A stretch of 64,000 nucleotides of DNA from Xenoacremonium recifei (taxonomy: Eukaryota; Ascomycota; Sordariomycetes; Hypocreales; Nectriaceae): the NCBI GenBank assembly GCA_012184525.1, contig WOFQ01000011.1:186001-250000 (forward strand), in the 5' to 3' direction. Shown piece after piece: positions 21,805-30,889 of this stretch (position 1 is its first letter; every line of letters begins with the position of its first letter). The notes under the pieces were generated by a model that saw only the letters and a program-made list of their open reading frames with translations, made no database searches and was not told the DNA's origin. The position numbers and the translations under genes are program-made.

Positions 21805-23104
21805 CGCGGGAATCGGAAGGGTCGCAATCAGGAGGCACTGAACATGGCACAGAAAGCAAGAATGAGACAATTTTCAATATACAGCCCAACGAGTCTCAGG
21901 ACAATTGCACATCAAACGTGGACGGGGATAGGGGCATTTCTTGTTCGAGTAGCCAAAGTGGGATGAAGTTCAGCCAAACACGTGAGCGCGCGCGCCATGG
22001 GGCGAAATTTCCATCGCGAAGTCACCTGACCACATTAAAGTGTGAGGAGGATGCCTCCGTCCACTTTCCCATGGGTGACGTTTTTCTTTCACTCATTCAT
22101 ACCTTTGCCTATCGTTTCATTTTCTCATTATACCTCTTTCAACGTTTTCTTCTGGAGTAGAGCAGATGAATACCAGTTTCTAGAATTTATCGACCTGATA
22201 CAGTCACATGATCCGCGCAAACGCAAGTGATCGATCCATCGCTGGTTGTCAAAGCACCCTCCCTGCCGCCATGTTTACCAAGCTTCACTTCTGAAAGAAA
22301 ACAAAGCCTGCGCCCGCTTTGATGAAAGAAACAGATTCAGCCATCGGAAACCAAACCAGATCTTGCCCGGTTCCCGAAATTCACAATGAAAGCGATCAAT
22401 GGAACCATCGGAATGAATCCCACATGGCGACAGGGACTGACTGGATCTCCTCTAGCGACCTATTAGTATCTGACGGAGGGCACTCCAAACTCTAACCTCA
22501 CACTTTAACGAAACAAGTCCAGCCGTGAGAAATTACACTCAGAAGCCAGAAAGCCATCGCATACTATATCTTCCTTAGCCTCGATCTTGCGGATCCCGTC
22601 GTCCCCGGAGCCAGCATTGATCTCATCGACCGCACTAGCTGGGCCTGGAAGCACGCTCTCCGCCAGTTGACGGGCTGAACTACCACCGAACGAGCTAGGA
22701 CCGAGAACCCGGTTGCACTCTACAGCATCGATCGCAGGAATCTGGCAGTGGCATTGGTGACAGCAGTGACAGTGACAGCGTTGACACTTGGCACAGTTGC
22801 TTCCGGAACACGCGCCCCCCGGAACCGTCTCAGCGCCCTGGACCCAACGAGCCAGCGCCGTGGCTGAAGTGGAAGCCTGAACGCCCCCCGGATGCTACAC
22901 TAATCCGCATCTCACCGTCTCGCCTCGATTCTGGACCACTCACATCTGCCTCGTGCAGCACACGTACACCGGAGCATTCCAGACTGGTTCCCCCTCTGCC
23001 CGCAAGCCCCTTCAGCAAGAAGCCATCGCCAGCGCATCCATCTCTTCACAGCACCTTGAGGCTAACATCCGCGCCCGCTGGACGGGGTCCAATCCTCCGC
23101 CGCC
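21805..23104. other. intergenic with an ATG-less Cys/His-rich open frame
   Basis: 1.3 kb between the divergent starts of pso2 (-) and the DUF7053 gene (+). The minus strand contains a 129-codon open stretch without ATG at 22505-22894, encoding a Cys/His cluster; see the separate entry. A GTGACA-type short repeat lies under that cluster (about 22755-22785). Otherwise nothing recognisable. Confidence 0.5.
22505..22894 (-). other. open Cys/His-rich reading frame lacking a start codon
   Basis: Between an in-frame TAG (22895-22897) and TAA (22505-22507) the minus strand is open for 129 codons with no Met. It reads a Cys/His cluster (CAKCQRCHCHCCHQCHCQIP) and then an ordinary-looking segment with SFGGSSARQLAESVLPG and DGIRKIEAKEDIVCDGFLA. 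The non-repetitive part looks protein-like. It could be the last exon of an unannotated small metal-binding protein (the TAG just before it could serve as an acceptor, with a GTACGT donor candidate near 22965), a decayed gene, or chance. I recognise no family. Confidence 0.3.
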
Positions 23105-23632
23105 ATGTTCACCACCACCGAGTCTCTGGCGCACTCGACGCCCCTCCCCCCCTCTGTGCCAGCAGCCAAGGCTATAGCGCTCCTCCACAACCACGACGTC
23201 TTCGTCCACTTCAACCCGCACATGGTGCACTACGAGCAGGTCGCTCTGGACCATGACGACGAGAGCTCCGGGCCCGAAGTACCCGATGACCGCGACCTAG
23301 AGGTTGTCCCCATTGCGCCGCCCCAGACCTACACTGTCACGGATCGCGTGCACGCCTTGCCCGCCGGCCTCTGGGACTCGGATGTCGTGAGCACGTATGA
23401 GTTTTTCAAGCTGGAACGCGGCGTCTTCGTGCGGATCCGCAGTCCCATGAGCACTGTCATGGAGACGGTTTGGGAGATCCGTGAGACCGAAGACGGCAGT
23501 CTTGAGATGGTCGAGGACGTCGTCATCAAGTGCTCACGTTTCCTCGTCGGTGTCGTCAAGAGCACCTGCGAGTCGGGCTGGAAGGCTATCCATGCCAAGA
23601 TGGTCTCGAAACTCGAGGAGTCAGAGCCTTGA
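23105..23632 (+). CDS. DUF7053 domain protein
   Basis: Single exon, 175 residues, start in a good context (gccATGttc). The whole protein fits the fungal DUF7053 pattern: an N-terminal LPPSVPAAKAIALLHNHDVF, then HYEQVAL, a central TVTDRVHALPAGLWDSDV and a C-terminal beta-helix part ending near KSTCESGWKAIHAKMV. The layout suggests a small SRPBCC-like lipid- or ligand-binding fold, which is inference. No signal peptide or membrane helix. Molecular function unknown. It converges on the receptor gene, with about 275 nt between stop codons. Confidence 0.8.
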   Translation: MFTTTESLAHSTPLPPSVPAAKAIALLHNHDVFVHFNPHMVHYEQVALDHDDESSGPEVPDDRDLEVVPIAPPQTYTVTDRVHALPAGLWDSDVVSTYEFFKLERGVFVRIRSPMSTVMETVWEIRETEDGSLEMVEDVVIKCSRFLVGVVKSTCESGWKAIHAKMVSKLEESEP

Positions 23633-23907
23633 GGGGTCAATAGAGTTGGATGATTTGAGAGATTGGATATAGAAGATTGAGCTTTCTGCATTTACAGCCC
23701 GTCTTGAGATTAAGCATCTGTTTATAGAGAACCCTGCGAAACGCCATATCCTTAGACATACACTACATTCGGGGTATCTATGAGGATATCTCGTCATACC
23801 AATGAAAAGACAAACAATGCCACCCATTTACCACGTTTACCACGTCAAGCAACGTCAATCATGTCAACCCAATTCGCTCCTAAATGAACAATGAAAATCT
23901 CCTAGCA

Positions 23908-25412
23908 TTAGAATGCTTTCCGAGGGTACTCTTTCTCAGCACTACTGAGGGATGGATTCGAGCTCATCGACGGATCGGGAAACCGAGGATCTCGCTCTTT
24001 ATCCCGCTCAAGTTCGACAGCAACGGACGTGACAACGTCCATCTGAATAGCCATATCGTTGCGTCCAGCGCTCCGAAGAGACTCCTGGCTGGTCGTCCGC
24101 CTCGCGTGATGACCGGGACCCGAGCCATGGCCACCTAGCTGCTGCCACCATCCACCAACTGCACTGCTGCCCTCGGAGCGCGCCTTTCCGCCCTGGATCC
24201 AGATGGTGTTGCCGTACCGGCTCGCAGGCGTCCGCATAAAGGCAAAGGTCTCCAGGCCAGTATCCTCAGTGTTGACGTCGTCCTTGGAACCGAAGACGAT
24301 GGCATGTCGGGTTATGCCAAAGAGGAAGCAGTCGAAAGAGCCGTTGCTGGCGATGAGAGTGCCAGCAAAGCAATAGTAGCCCGTTGGTACGCTGGCACCC
24401 GCCATTGTTGCAATACGGCCCATGGCCAGAGGGAGAGTGCAGAGAACGTAGATGACGGGGTAGATCAAGAAAGCCTTGTTGTACCCTAGGGAGACCTTGG
24501 ATTCGTCGGGGCGTGTCTCTCTGCTTGTGCTTCGAGCTTGTCGGCGCAGAGACACGAAGATGGCAATGTATAGTGTGGAAGTGGTTACGAGAGAGATGAA
24601 AATGAACAGATAATGAGTGAGAAGACGGAGGTTCTCGTAGGCATCGTTAATCCAGCACTGGAGTCGGTTAGGGGACATGCGTTCAAAAGGGGTGAGCCAT
24701 CTCTGAGTTGACCTACCCATGGACCGGCGCGGACAAAGTACCCTCCAACATGTCTTCCGTTGCCCGTAGCCAACAAAGGAATCACGGAGAGTGCATAGAC
24801 GAATATCCAAACTCCAACAACCCAGACGTACAACACCTTTTGTGGCGGACGGTAGTTTCTGACAACACTTAGGTAGGTGTGGAAGGCGATAGACGTAATG
24901 AAAAGACTTGAAGCAAGATCGCCGTTGGAGTCGAAGAAGCCCTGTACGAAACAAGCCGGATGACGAATGAAGATGCCTCCTTTCTGGAGCCATGTTGCGC
25001 TGAGAAGGAAAGCAGTGGCTTGGTGCATATCGGCGATGATCAGGTTGAAGACGAGAATGAGGAACTGGTTGGGAGGGCTATCGCGAGCCTCCTGTAACCT
25101 GTGAATCTGCTGATCGTGGGCGAGCTTTGAGGACTGGCCCTGGGGTCCGAAAGCGCCATCTTCGAACGAGAAGTCCGTGACGGGCGGAGGCTCTGGGATG
25201 TTGCTGGCAAGCTCGGCACATCGGGCCCTCTTGAAAAGGTGCCAGGCTATAAGCTTGTAGGTGAGATACAAGAAGAGTGTCGATGTCAGGATGAAGGAAA
25301 GGAGAGCAAAGATGGAGATGGAAACTAATCCATCGTGAAGAGCACCCGTCAGCGGCGAGATGGATTCACTCTCGGTGTGCTTCTCGAGGTAGGCCTCAGA
25401 CTGAGGATCCAT
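23908..25412 (-). CDS. seven-transmembrane receptor, Git3/GprC-like
   Basis: Putative plasma-membrane G-protein-coupled receptor of the fungal Git3/cAMP-receptor-like group. Model (complement): exons 25412-24717 and 24657-23908; a 59-nt intron joins GPW to CWIND, restoring the conserved extracellular WCWI motif. 481 residues. Predicted helices: about 28-56, 114-138, 160-185, 193-215, 244-270, 296-318 and 330-350. The loop between helices 1 and 2 is unusually long (about 57-113). The cytosolic tail (about 130 residues) is Ser/Arg-rich. Git3-type receptors sense glucose or related nutrients and signal through cAMP-PKA; the ligand here is unknown. Assignment to Git3 rather than another cAMP-receptor-like class is moderate. 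Confidence 0.8.
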
Positions 25413-26911
25413 GGTTTGGGACTGTAGAAGCAGCAGTCTCCTGACGGCCCGTCTAACAAGGCGGCCCGCGGTCAAATGATATAAGAAGGATTGAAACAAT
25501 AGAGAAGGATCGACAACAAAGGAGATCGACACGGCTAGACGATGCACCTGAGTACTTAACCAAAAATCACCAACGCCTTCGTTCCCCTTTCCAAGCGGCT
25601 TCGAACCAAACCAGGTGGGCGAGCCCCATCATGCAACCAGGCTTCTGGTGCAGCCGAAACCTTCAGCCATTGAGCTTGGGCTAGCGCTTGAGCCTATCGA
25701 GGATGGAGATGGGAGCAAGGCCAAGAGGTTCTACACCACGTTAGCATTGAAGATAGCCCCGTTGCCCATCAGCCAGGGGAACCGCCGCGCCACTGACTCG
25801 TGGACAGAGGCTCGATTCCGGGGCACGGACGCGGAAGAGCGATCGATTTTCCGCGTAGGGTCTAGGGAGCAATCTAGCCAACCGCTGGTGTCGATGGGGC
25901 AGAGCATGAGTGAGGAGTCTCTGGGAATTGTCAAATTGGTAAGTGGACGAGGCGTCCCATTGCTCGTAAAGCCCTCCTAGATTGGCTGTCCCAGTTCCAT
26001 GGTCATAAGTGTAAGTTGCCGAGACGAACCCCGCGTCAGCCGCCACCAAGCTGACTGAGAATGTGCAGCCTGAACTTGGGAGGATTAAGCTTGTTTCCCT
26101 AAGAAATTGGCGAGCTGCACTTGCGAGCAAACAAACGGCGCGGTTCCCTACTGCAGGACGGGAGCCGGTGTAAGACGGTGGTGACCTTGTTAGTCGACAA
26201 CATCGCTTGGAGCAGGAGGGGTTCTCTCCTCTTCGCATTGACAGCAGCATCCTCTCCACACCAGCTAAATCGGCGACATGCCTTGGCATGGCCTAGCTTG
26301 GCAGTCTGAGCGTTTGCGATCGCTGATTCTGCAACTGTGAACAGATAAGCTCGAAGCGGGCTGCGCGACACCAACCTTGAATGCGCCCCTCGATGCACAA
26401 TAGCAAGTCACCAAGTGCGCATAGACCCCTGGCGCTATAGACCCTGGCCAGCAAGGCATCCGCTGCAGAGCCGACCCTTGTTTCACGCCTTGTCTATCAT
26501 TGGAAAAAGATGCGGAGTCGAGGTGAAGCGCTAGGTAGTTGGCGATTGCAAAGGCCGCAACAGGATGGGTGAATCAGGGTTTCCCATCGGACTAAGGCAA
26601 AACGTGGCGACGGCAAAGCCAAAAGCTGTGCCGTATTGTTGTCTCTACCAGAGCAGCTCCGGACGAGGATAGGTGTAGCTGCTAGTGCTGTAGCGGCCTT
26701 GAGACACATGTCAGTCCCTCGTGTCTTGGAGGAATGCTTGCGAATCTTAAGGCGCCACAGCGTAATCTACTGGACGGTGACAGCCGAGGTAGCGTCGGTG
26801 GGCATCTTCAAGGGCGCGGAGGTGCTGAAAGCGAAGGCCCGAAGCCTGGCGGAGGCACTATTGACCAAGGCTTTGAAGCCGTAGTTCGCTCGGCCGAAAG
26901 ACGGTCCTGAA

Positions 26912-26964
26912 TCCTGGATCCCGGATCCTGGATCCCGGATCCTGGGTCTCGGGATCTGGGATCG
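26912..26964. repeat. 14-bp tandem repeat with GGATCC/CCCGGA units
   Basis: Two perfect copies of TCCTGGATCCCGGA (26912-26925, 26926-26939) followed by two diverged copies. Short minisatellite in non-coding DNA. Confidence 0.8.
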
Positions 26965-27285
26965 AGACTGAACAATGCCGCGAATGCTCGGATCTTTTCT
27001 GTGCGCTTTGATCAATGAGGGTCAGGCCGCCACCTCGTCCGCCGGGCGTCTTCACCACGATCCTTCGCTGGCGCGTGCTCGTCAATGAGACAAGCCAGGT
27101 CATAAGGGTTGGGGGGATTTTTCACGCTGTAAGGTTCAGCCGCATCCTTCGTTGTTGGTAGGCAGCGAAGGATGCCTAGATGGCGCAGCAGTAGAGCAGG
27201 ACTTGATTCGACAAGAGGTGAAATGGAAGCCTGGAGTGTGATGGTCATCCTGAGAATCAAGGCTGCTGTGCGACTGTTCGTCGTC

Positions 27286-27292
27286 TATAAAA
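27286..27292 (+). promoter_or_regulatory. putative TATA box for the kinase transcript
   Basis: TATAAAA followed about 30-60 nt later by a CT-rich stretch (ttcttcttctctcc) typical of fungal start regions. A minimal upstream frame, ATG GCT TAG, is at 27353-27361. If used, the kinase leader would be near 0.9 kb or spliced. Confidence 0.35.
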
Positions 27293-28205
27293 CGGGCGAC
27301 TTGCCCGAGCCTCTTGCGTTTGTTTCTTCTTCTCTCCAGCTCTCTTTGCCGTATGGCTTAGATCAAGTGTAGTATCTGTTCTTGCACAGGTTAACCCCTG
27401 GCATGGGTTCATCGGGCCCTCGTCCTAAGTTGACTTGAATTTTTTGACTCTGGGGCTGCCTCGCGCTGCGCTTGCGTGGTCGAGGCTCTTCCCCAACCGT
27501 GTCCCTGGTATCACATTATCTCCAGGCGATGCGAAATTCTTCGGGCTCCTTCATTGCACTTGCTGGCTTGCACTAGCGATGTGAAGAAGAATGTCGACGC
27601 CGCCACCAACGACGGAGCATGAGACGGACCCTTGCCTCTGAGAACATGCGGGCATGCCGGGTTCTGGAAGGCGTAGCGTAGGCGTAGAAGCTTCTATTGA
27701 GGTTTGAGTTTCGATCTCTGGAATGATGAGCGTCACGATCTCAGTCAGGCGAGACAAGGGGCTGCCTGCATTAACGTTGCTCCGAGCCGGCGGTCCAACC
27801 ACAGGGAGGTTCCAGCGGGATTGGATGGGAAGGCACGCTGCAGCGCTCCTGCCGGGCCACTGAAGGGGGCGGCGGAGGCACTAAAGTCCGCTTCAGGGCG
27901 AAACCTCATCTGCGACCCCCTTTCGCCATCTCCATCATTGCTGGCTGACGCTGGCCCAAACTCTGTCCTTCGATCTATCCCGCATCCTCACCAGCCTCGC
28001 CAGCCTCATCGACGATCACCGACTAGGAAGTTCAGGGAACCGGAACCCTGCCAGGCTGCTACGGGCTCATGCATGGCCTCATGATTTGCGGCGGGCCGCT
28101 TCCACCTCTCCCTACTAGGCTGTCCTGAGTCTGCCCCACAACCAACAACGTCTTGTATGTTTGTATGATATTGCTGAATATCGCGGATAACGCCTGTTTG
28201 CCGCC

Positions 28206-30626
28206 ATGTCGCTGCAAGTCCGAGGTGCCGACCACTCGGTCAGCAAGCAAAAGGCCTTTGAAGATGCCAAGAAGATGCAGAAGCTCGTCGCCGAGCAATG
28301 CGCCAAAGCCGGCAAAGACCCTCCTCAGTACCGCCTGACTGAGCTCATCGGCAAGGGCAGCTTTGGTCGAGTCTACAAGTCCACCTCCCTGACCACCAAC
28401 CAGCTGGTTGCCGTCAAGATCATTGATATCGAAGAGAGCGACACTTTGAATCCTAAGCTGGCCGACACGTACAGCGACTTGCTCAAGGAGATCAACGCGC
28501 TGCAGCTGCTTAGTGATAGTGGCGCCAAGAACATCAACCATGTCATTGAGGCTCTCCCCGTTGGCCAGTCCATGTGGGTGATTACCGAGTATTGTGCTGG
28601 AGGAAGTGTGGCAACTCTCATGAAACCGACGTCTCCTGGCGGGCTCCAGGAGAAATGGATCATTCCCATTCTGCGAGAAGTCGCCGAGGCCATCTTCTGG
28701 GTGCACGGCCAGGGCATCATCCATCGGGATATCAAGTGCGCCAATATTCTCGTGACCGAGGTCGGCGACGTTCAACTGTGCGACTTTGGCGTTGCTGGCG
28801 TCATCGAGACCAAGTTCGACAAACGTTCAACCGTTATTGGCACGCCGCACTGGATGGCCCCTGAGCTGTTTGACTCTTCAACTTCTTATGGTACCGAAGT
28901 CGACATCTGGGCATTTGGCGCCATGGTCTATGAAATTGCTTCAGGCCTTCCGCCAAACGTCGTTGCTGGCGTTGACTTTAGTCGGTTGGGCTCCTATCTG
29001 AAGCAGCACACACCACGACTGGAGGGTGACCAATACTCCCAAGGACTGAAAGACTTGGTGGCATACTGCTTAGAGGATGACCCAAGGAAGCGTCCTACTA
29101 TTGAGCAAGTTCAACGCCATCGATACATATTCAACACTCAAGATGCTTACCCTACCTCGTCACTCGCTTCGCTTGTTAGGGGCTACAAGCTGTGGGAGGC
29201 TCAGGGTGGTATCCGAAAGTCTCTTTTCTCTGCTGCCGGCGCCCAAGGACCAACTGATCTCGGCGCGGGAGCCCTAGCTAGCGACGAGTGGAACTTCAGC
29301 ACTACAGCGGCCTTCGACCAGCAGCTGTTCCAGAGCGGCGATGCCCAAGACGTTATTGATGTCTATGGGTCGAACGTCGACTTCCCTCAGAACGGATTTG
29401 ACGAGACTTCGCGGCCTCAAAAGCCCAAGTCACGTCGCCGTCCTCCGCCCCAATTACCTTCTGTCAAGCAACCTCTGGAGAAATTGTTTGACCCAAACAC
29501 CATCTCAAACTACGAGGACAACTCCCGCGCTTACTATGGCCGATTTCCCCCTCCCGCCTCTGATCTTCCTCTACGAGAAGATTCAGCGCAGGAACCTGGT
29601 GTCAGAGAGTCTTTGATTGACCTGGACGCCTCCTTGCACGGAAGCGACCTCTCCGAGTTCGTCGATATGGACACGATCCGGGCCGGCGATCCTAGGGCCT
29701 CAACAGAATATGACTTTGGCGACGCCTCTTACAACAAACCTCCTTTAAGCGATCCTGCCGATATCAGCAACAATCGACGCACACAAGACTGGAAGTTCCC
29801 CTCAATGGCCCCGCCTGCATCAGCAAACCCTGAGATGTTCAGGTTCCCTTTCAACGACGATGCTGGGCCGACTACTAGCCGGCCACCGCTGCTACACCAT
29901 CCCACAGAACCTCTTCAGCAGTCTGCGCAGTTCAACGACCTAGCCGTGCCCCCGTCGGCAATGAACAACCGCGCATCAGCGGGAAGCCTTATCGACCTCG
30001 ATATGAGCTTCCCTGATCCCAGCGATTACACTCGACCGTCTACATCTCACTCAGATGTTGGGTCAATAGCTGGGTCAGAATTCGGCGGCGCGTTTGAGCT
30101 AGAGAAACACGCATCCCTATATGTTATGCCATCTCAAGTCCGCGAGCCATCTATCTATGTCTCTGACGACTCGGATTTCGCCAATGCCATTTCTGATCTC
30201 TCCGTCAACGGCACTCCGCAACAACCAGACCTTCCTCCACCAAACGACCCAGACGTCGTCGGCACTCCCAGCAGACCATACTCCCTCAGTGAATTCGCAG
30301 ACACCGACCCCGAATTCCTCACTCCGCAACAATCCACCGCCCCCGAACTTCCCCGATTCCCTCAAGCCATCCAGGATCAATCTCAGCAATCGCCAGAAGA
30401 GTTCCGCCGCCCATTCCGCTTCCAGTCACTACTTCCTCCTGCTCCTACAGCCCCGGCGCCTCAGGTCATGGAAGGCCAAGCGTCGCAGGAGCACGTCAAG
30501 GAGGAGCTGCGTCGTCTGGCTATGAGTCTCAGCGATCATCTTAGCCATGCGAACGCCTATCTCTCTAGTCTGCCAGTTCGCCGGGCGAGCACTACCAGAT
30601 TGGAACCGGTAGGGGATGTTTCCTGA
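28206..30626 (+). CDS. Ste20/germinal-centre-type Ser/Thr kinase
   Basis: Single exon, 806 residues; ATG in a strong context (gccgccATGtcg). Kinase domain at about 43-305: glycine loop IGKGSFGRVYKS, VAVK with Lys71, catalytic HRDIKCANILV (Asp175), DFG (Asp193) and the Ste20-type activation segment VIGTPHWMAPE. There is no PBD/CRIB or PH domain upstream, so it is GCK-like rather than PAK-like. The remaining about 500 residues are Pro/Ser/Asp-rich and probably disordered, with repeated SLIDLD-type acidic patches, and end with a helix LRRLAMSLSDHLSHANAYL. Fungal GCKs act in septation, polarity or Hippo-like pathways; which one this is I cannot tell. Confidence 0.9.
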   Translation: MSLQVRGADHSVSKQKAFEDAKKMQKLVAEQCAKAGKDPPQYRLTELIGKGSFGRVYKSTSLTTNQLVAVKIIDIEESDTLNPKLADTYSDLLKEINALQLLSDSGAKNINHVIEALPVGQSMWVITEYCAGGSVATLMKPTSPGGLQEKWIIPILREVAEAIFWVHGQGIIHRDIKCANILVTEVGDVQLCDFGVAGVIETKFDKRSTVIGTPHWMAPELFDSSTSYGTEVDIWAFGAMVYEIASGLPPNVVAGVDFSRLGSYLKQHTPRLEGDQYSQGLKDLVAYCLEDDPRKRPTIEQVQRHRYIFNTQDAYPTSSLASLVRGYKLWEAQGGIRKSLFSAAGAQGPTDLGAGALASDEWNFSTTAAFDQQLFQSGDAQDVIDVYGSNVDFPQNGFDETSRPQKPKSRRRPPPQLPSVKQPLEKLFDPNTISNYEDNSRAYYGRFPPPASDLPLREDSAQEPGVRESLIDLDASLHGSDLSEFVDMDTIRAGDPRASTEYDFGDASYNKPPLSDPADISNNRRTQDWKFPSMAPPASANPEMFRFPFNDDAGPTTSRPPLLHHPTEPLQQSAQFNDLAVPPSAMNNRASAGSLIDLDMSFPDPSDYTRPSTSHSDVGSIAGSEFGGAFELEKHASLYVMPSQVREPSIYVSDDSDFANAISDLSVNGTPQQPDLPPPNDPDVVGTPSRPYSLSEFADTDPEFLTPQQSTAPELPRFPQAIQDQSQQSPEEFRRPFRFQSLLPPAPTAPAPQVMEGQASQEHVKEELRRLAMSLSDHLSHANAYLSSLPVRRASTTRLEPVGDVS

Positions 30627-30889
30627 GAGGCTTTGTGTCAGTATTGTAATTTTGGTGTATCGAGAGCATACAGGAGATGAAAGGCCAGCTCAGTCACATA
30701 GATATCGAGGGTGTGCAATTGTCTGGCATATGGCCGCAATGTGAAGTTTTTTTAGGTGACGACTTGCTTTTGTCTTCCAGCGTTGGATAATGGGATCCAT
30801 GATATAAGTAGAATGCTTGTTTATCAAATCTACCACGATACTTCCATGACTACACTCTCCTTTCACGAGCCCTGTGATCCACCAATCGC

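Larger units (their letters stand above)
25413..28205. other. intergenic, upstream of receptor gene and kinase gene
   Basis: 2.8 kb between divergent starts. Short open frames are present on both strands but none has recognisable sequence. Contains a 14-bp tandem repeat (26912-26964) and, at 27286, a TATAAAA with a pyrimidine-rich stretch after it, which may start a long leader of the kinase gene. Confidence 0.5.

Noticed and set aside
25615..25980. 121-codon + frame upstream of the receptor gene
   Set aside because: Overlapping open frames exist on the other strand; composition unremarkable and no family match.
26912..26964. Tandem repeat considered as a transposon end or CRISPR-like array
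   Set aside because: Only two perfect 14-bp copies directly abutting, no spacers, no flanking transposase.
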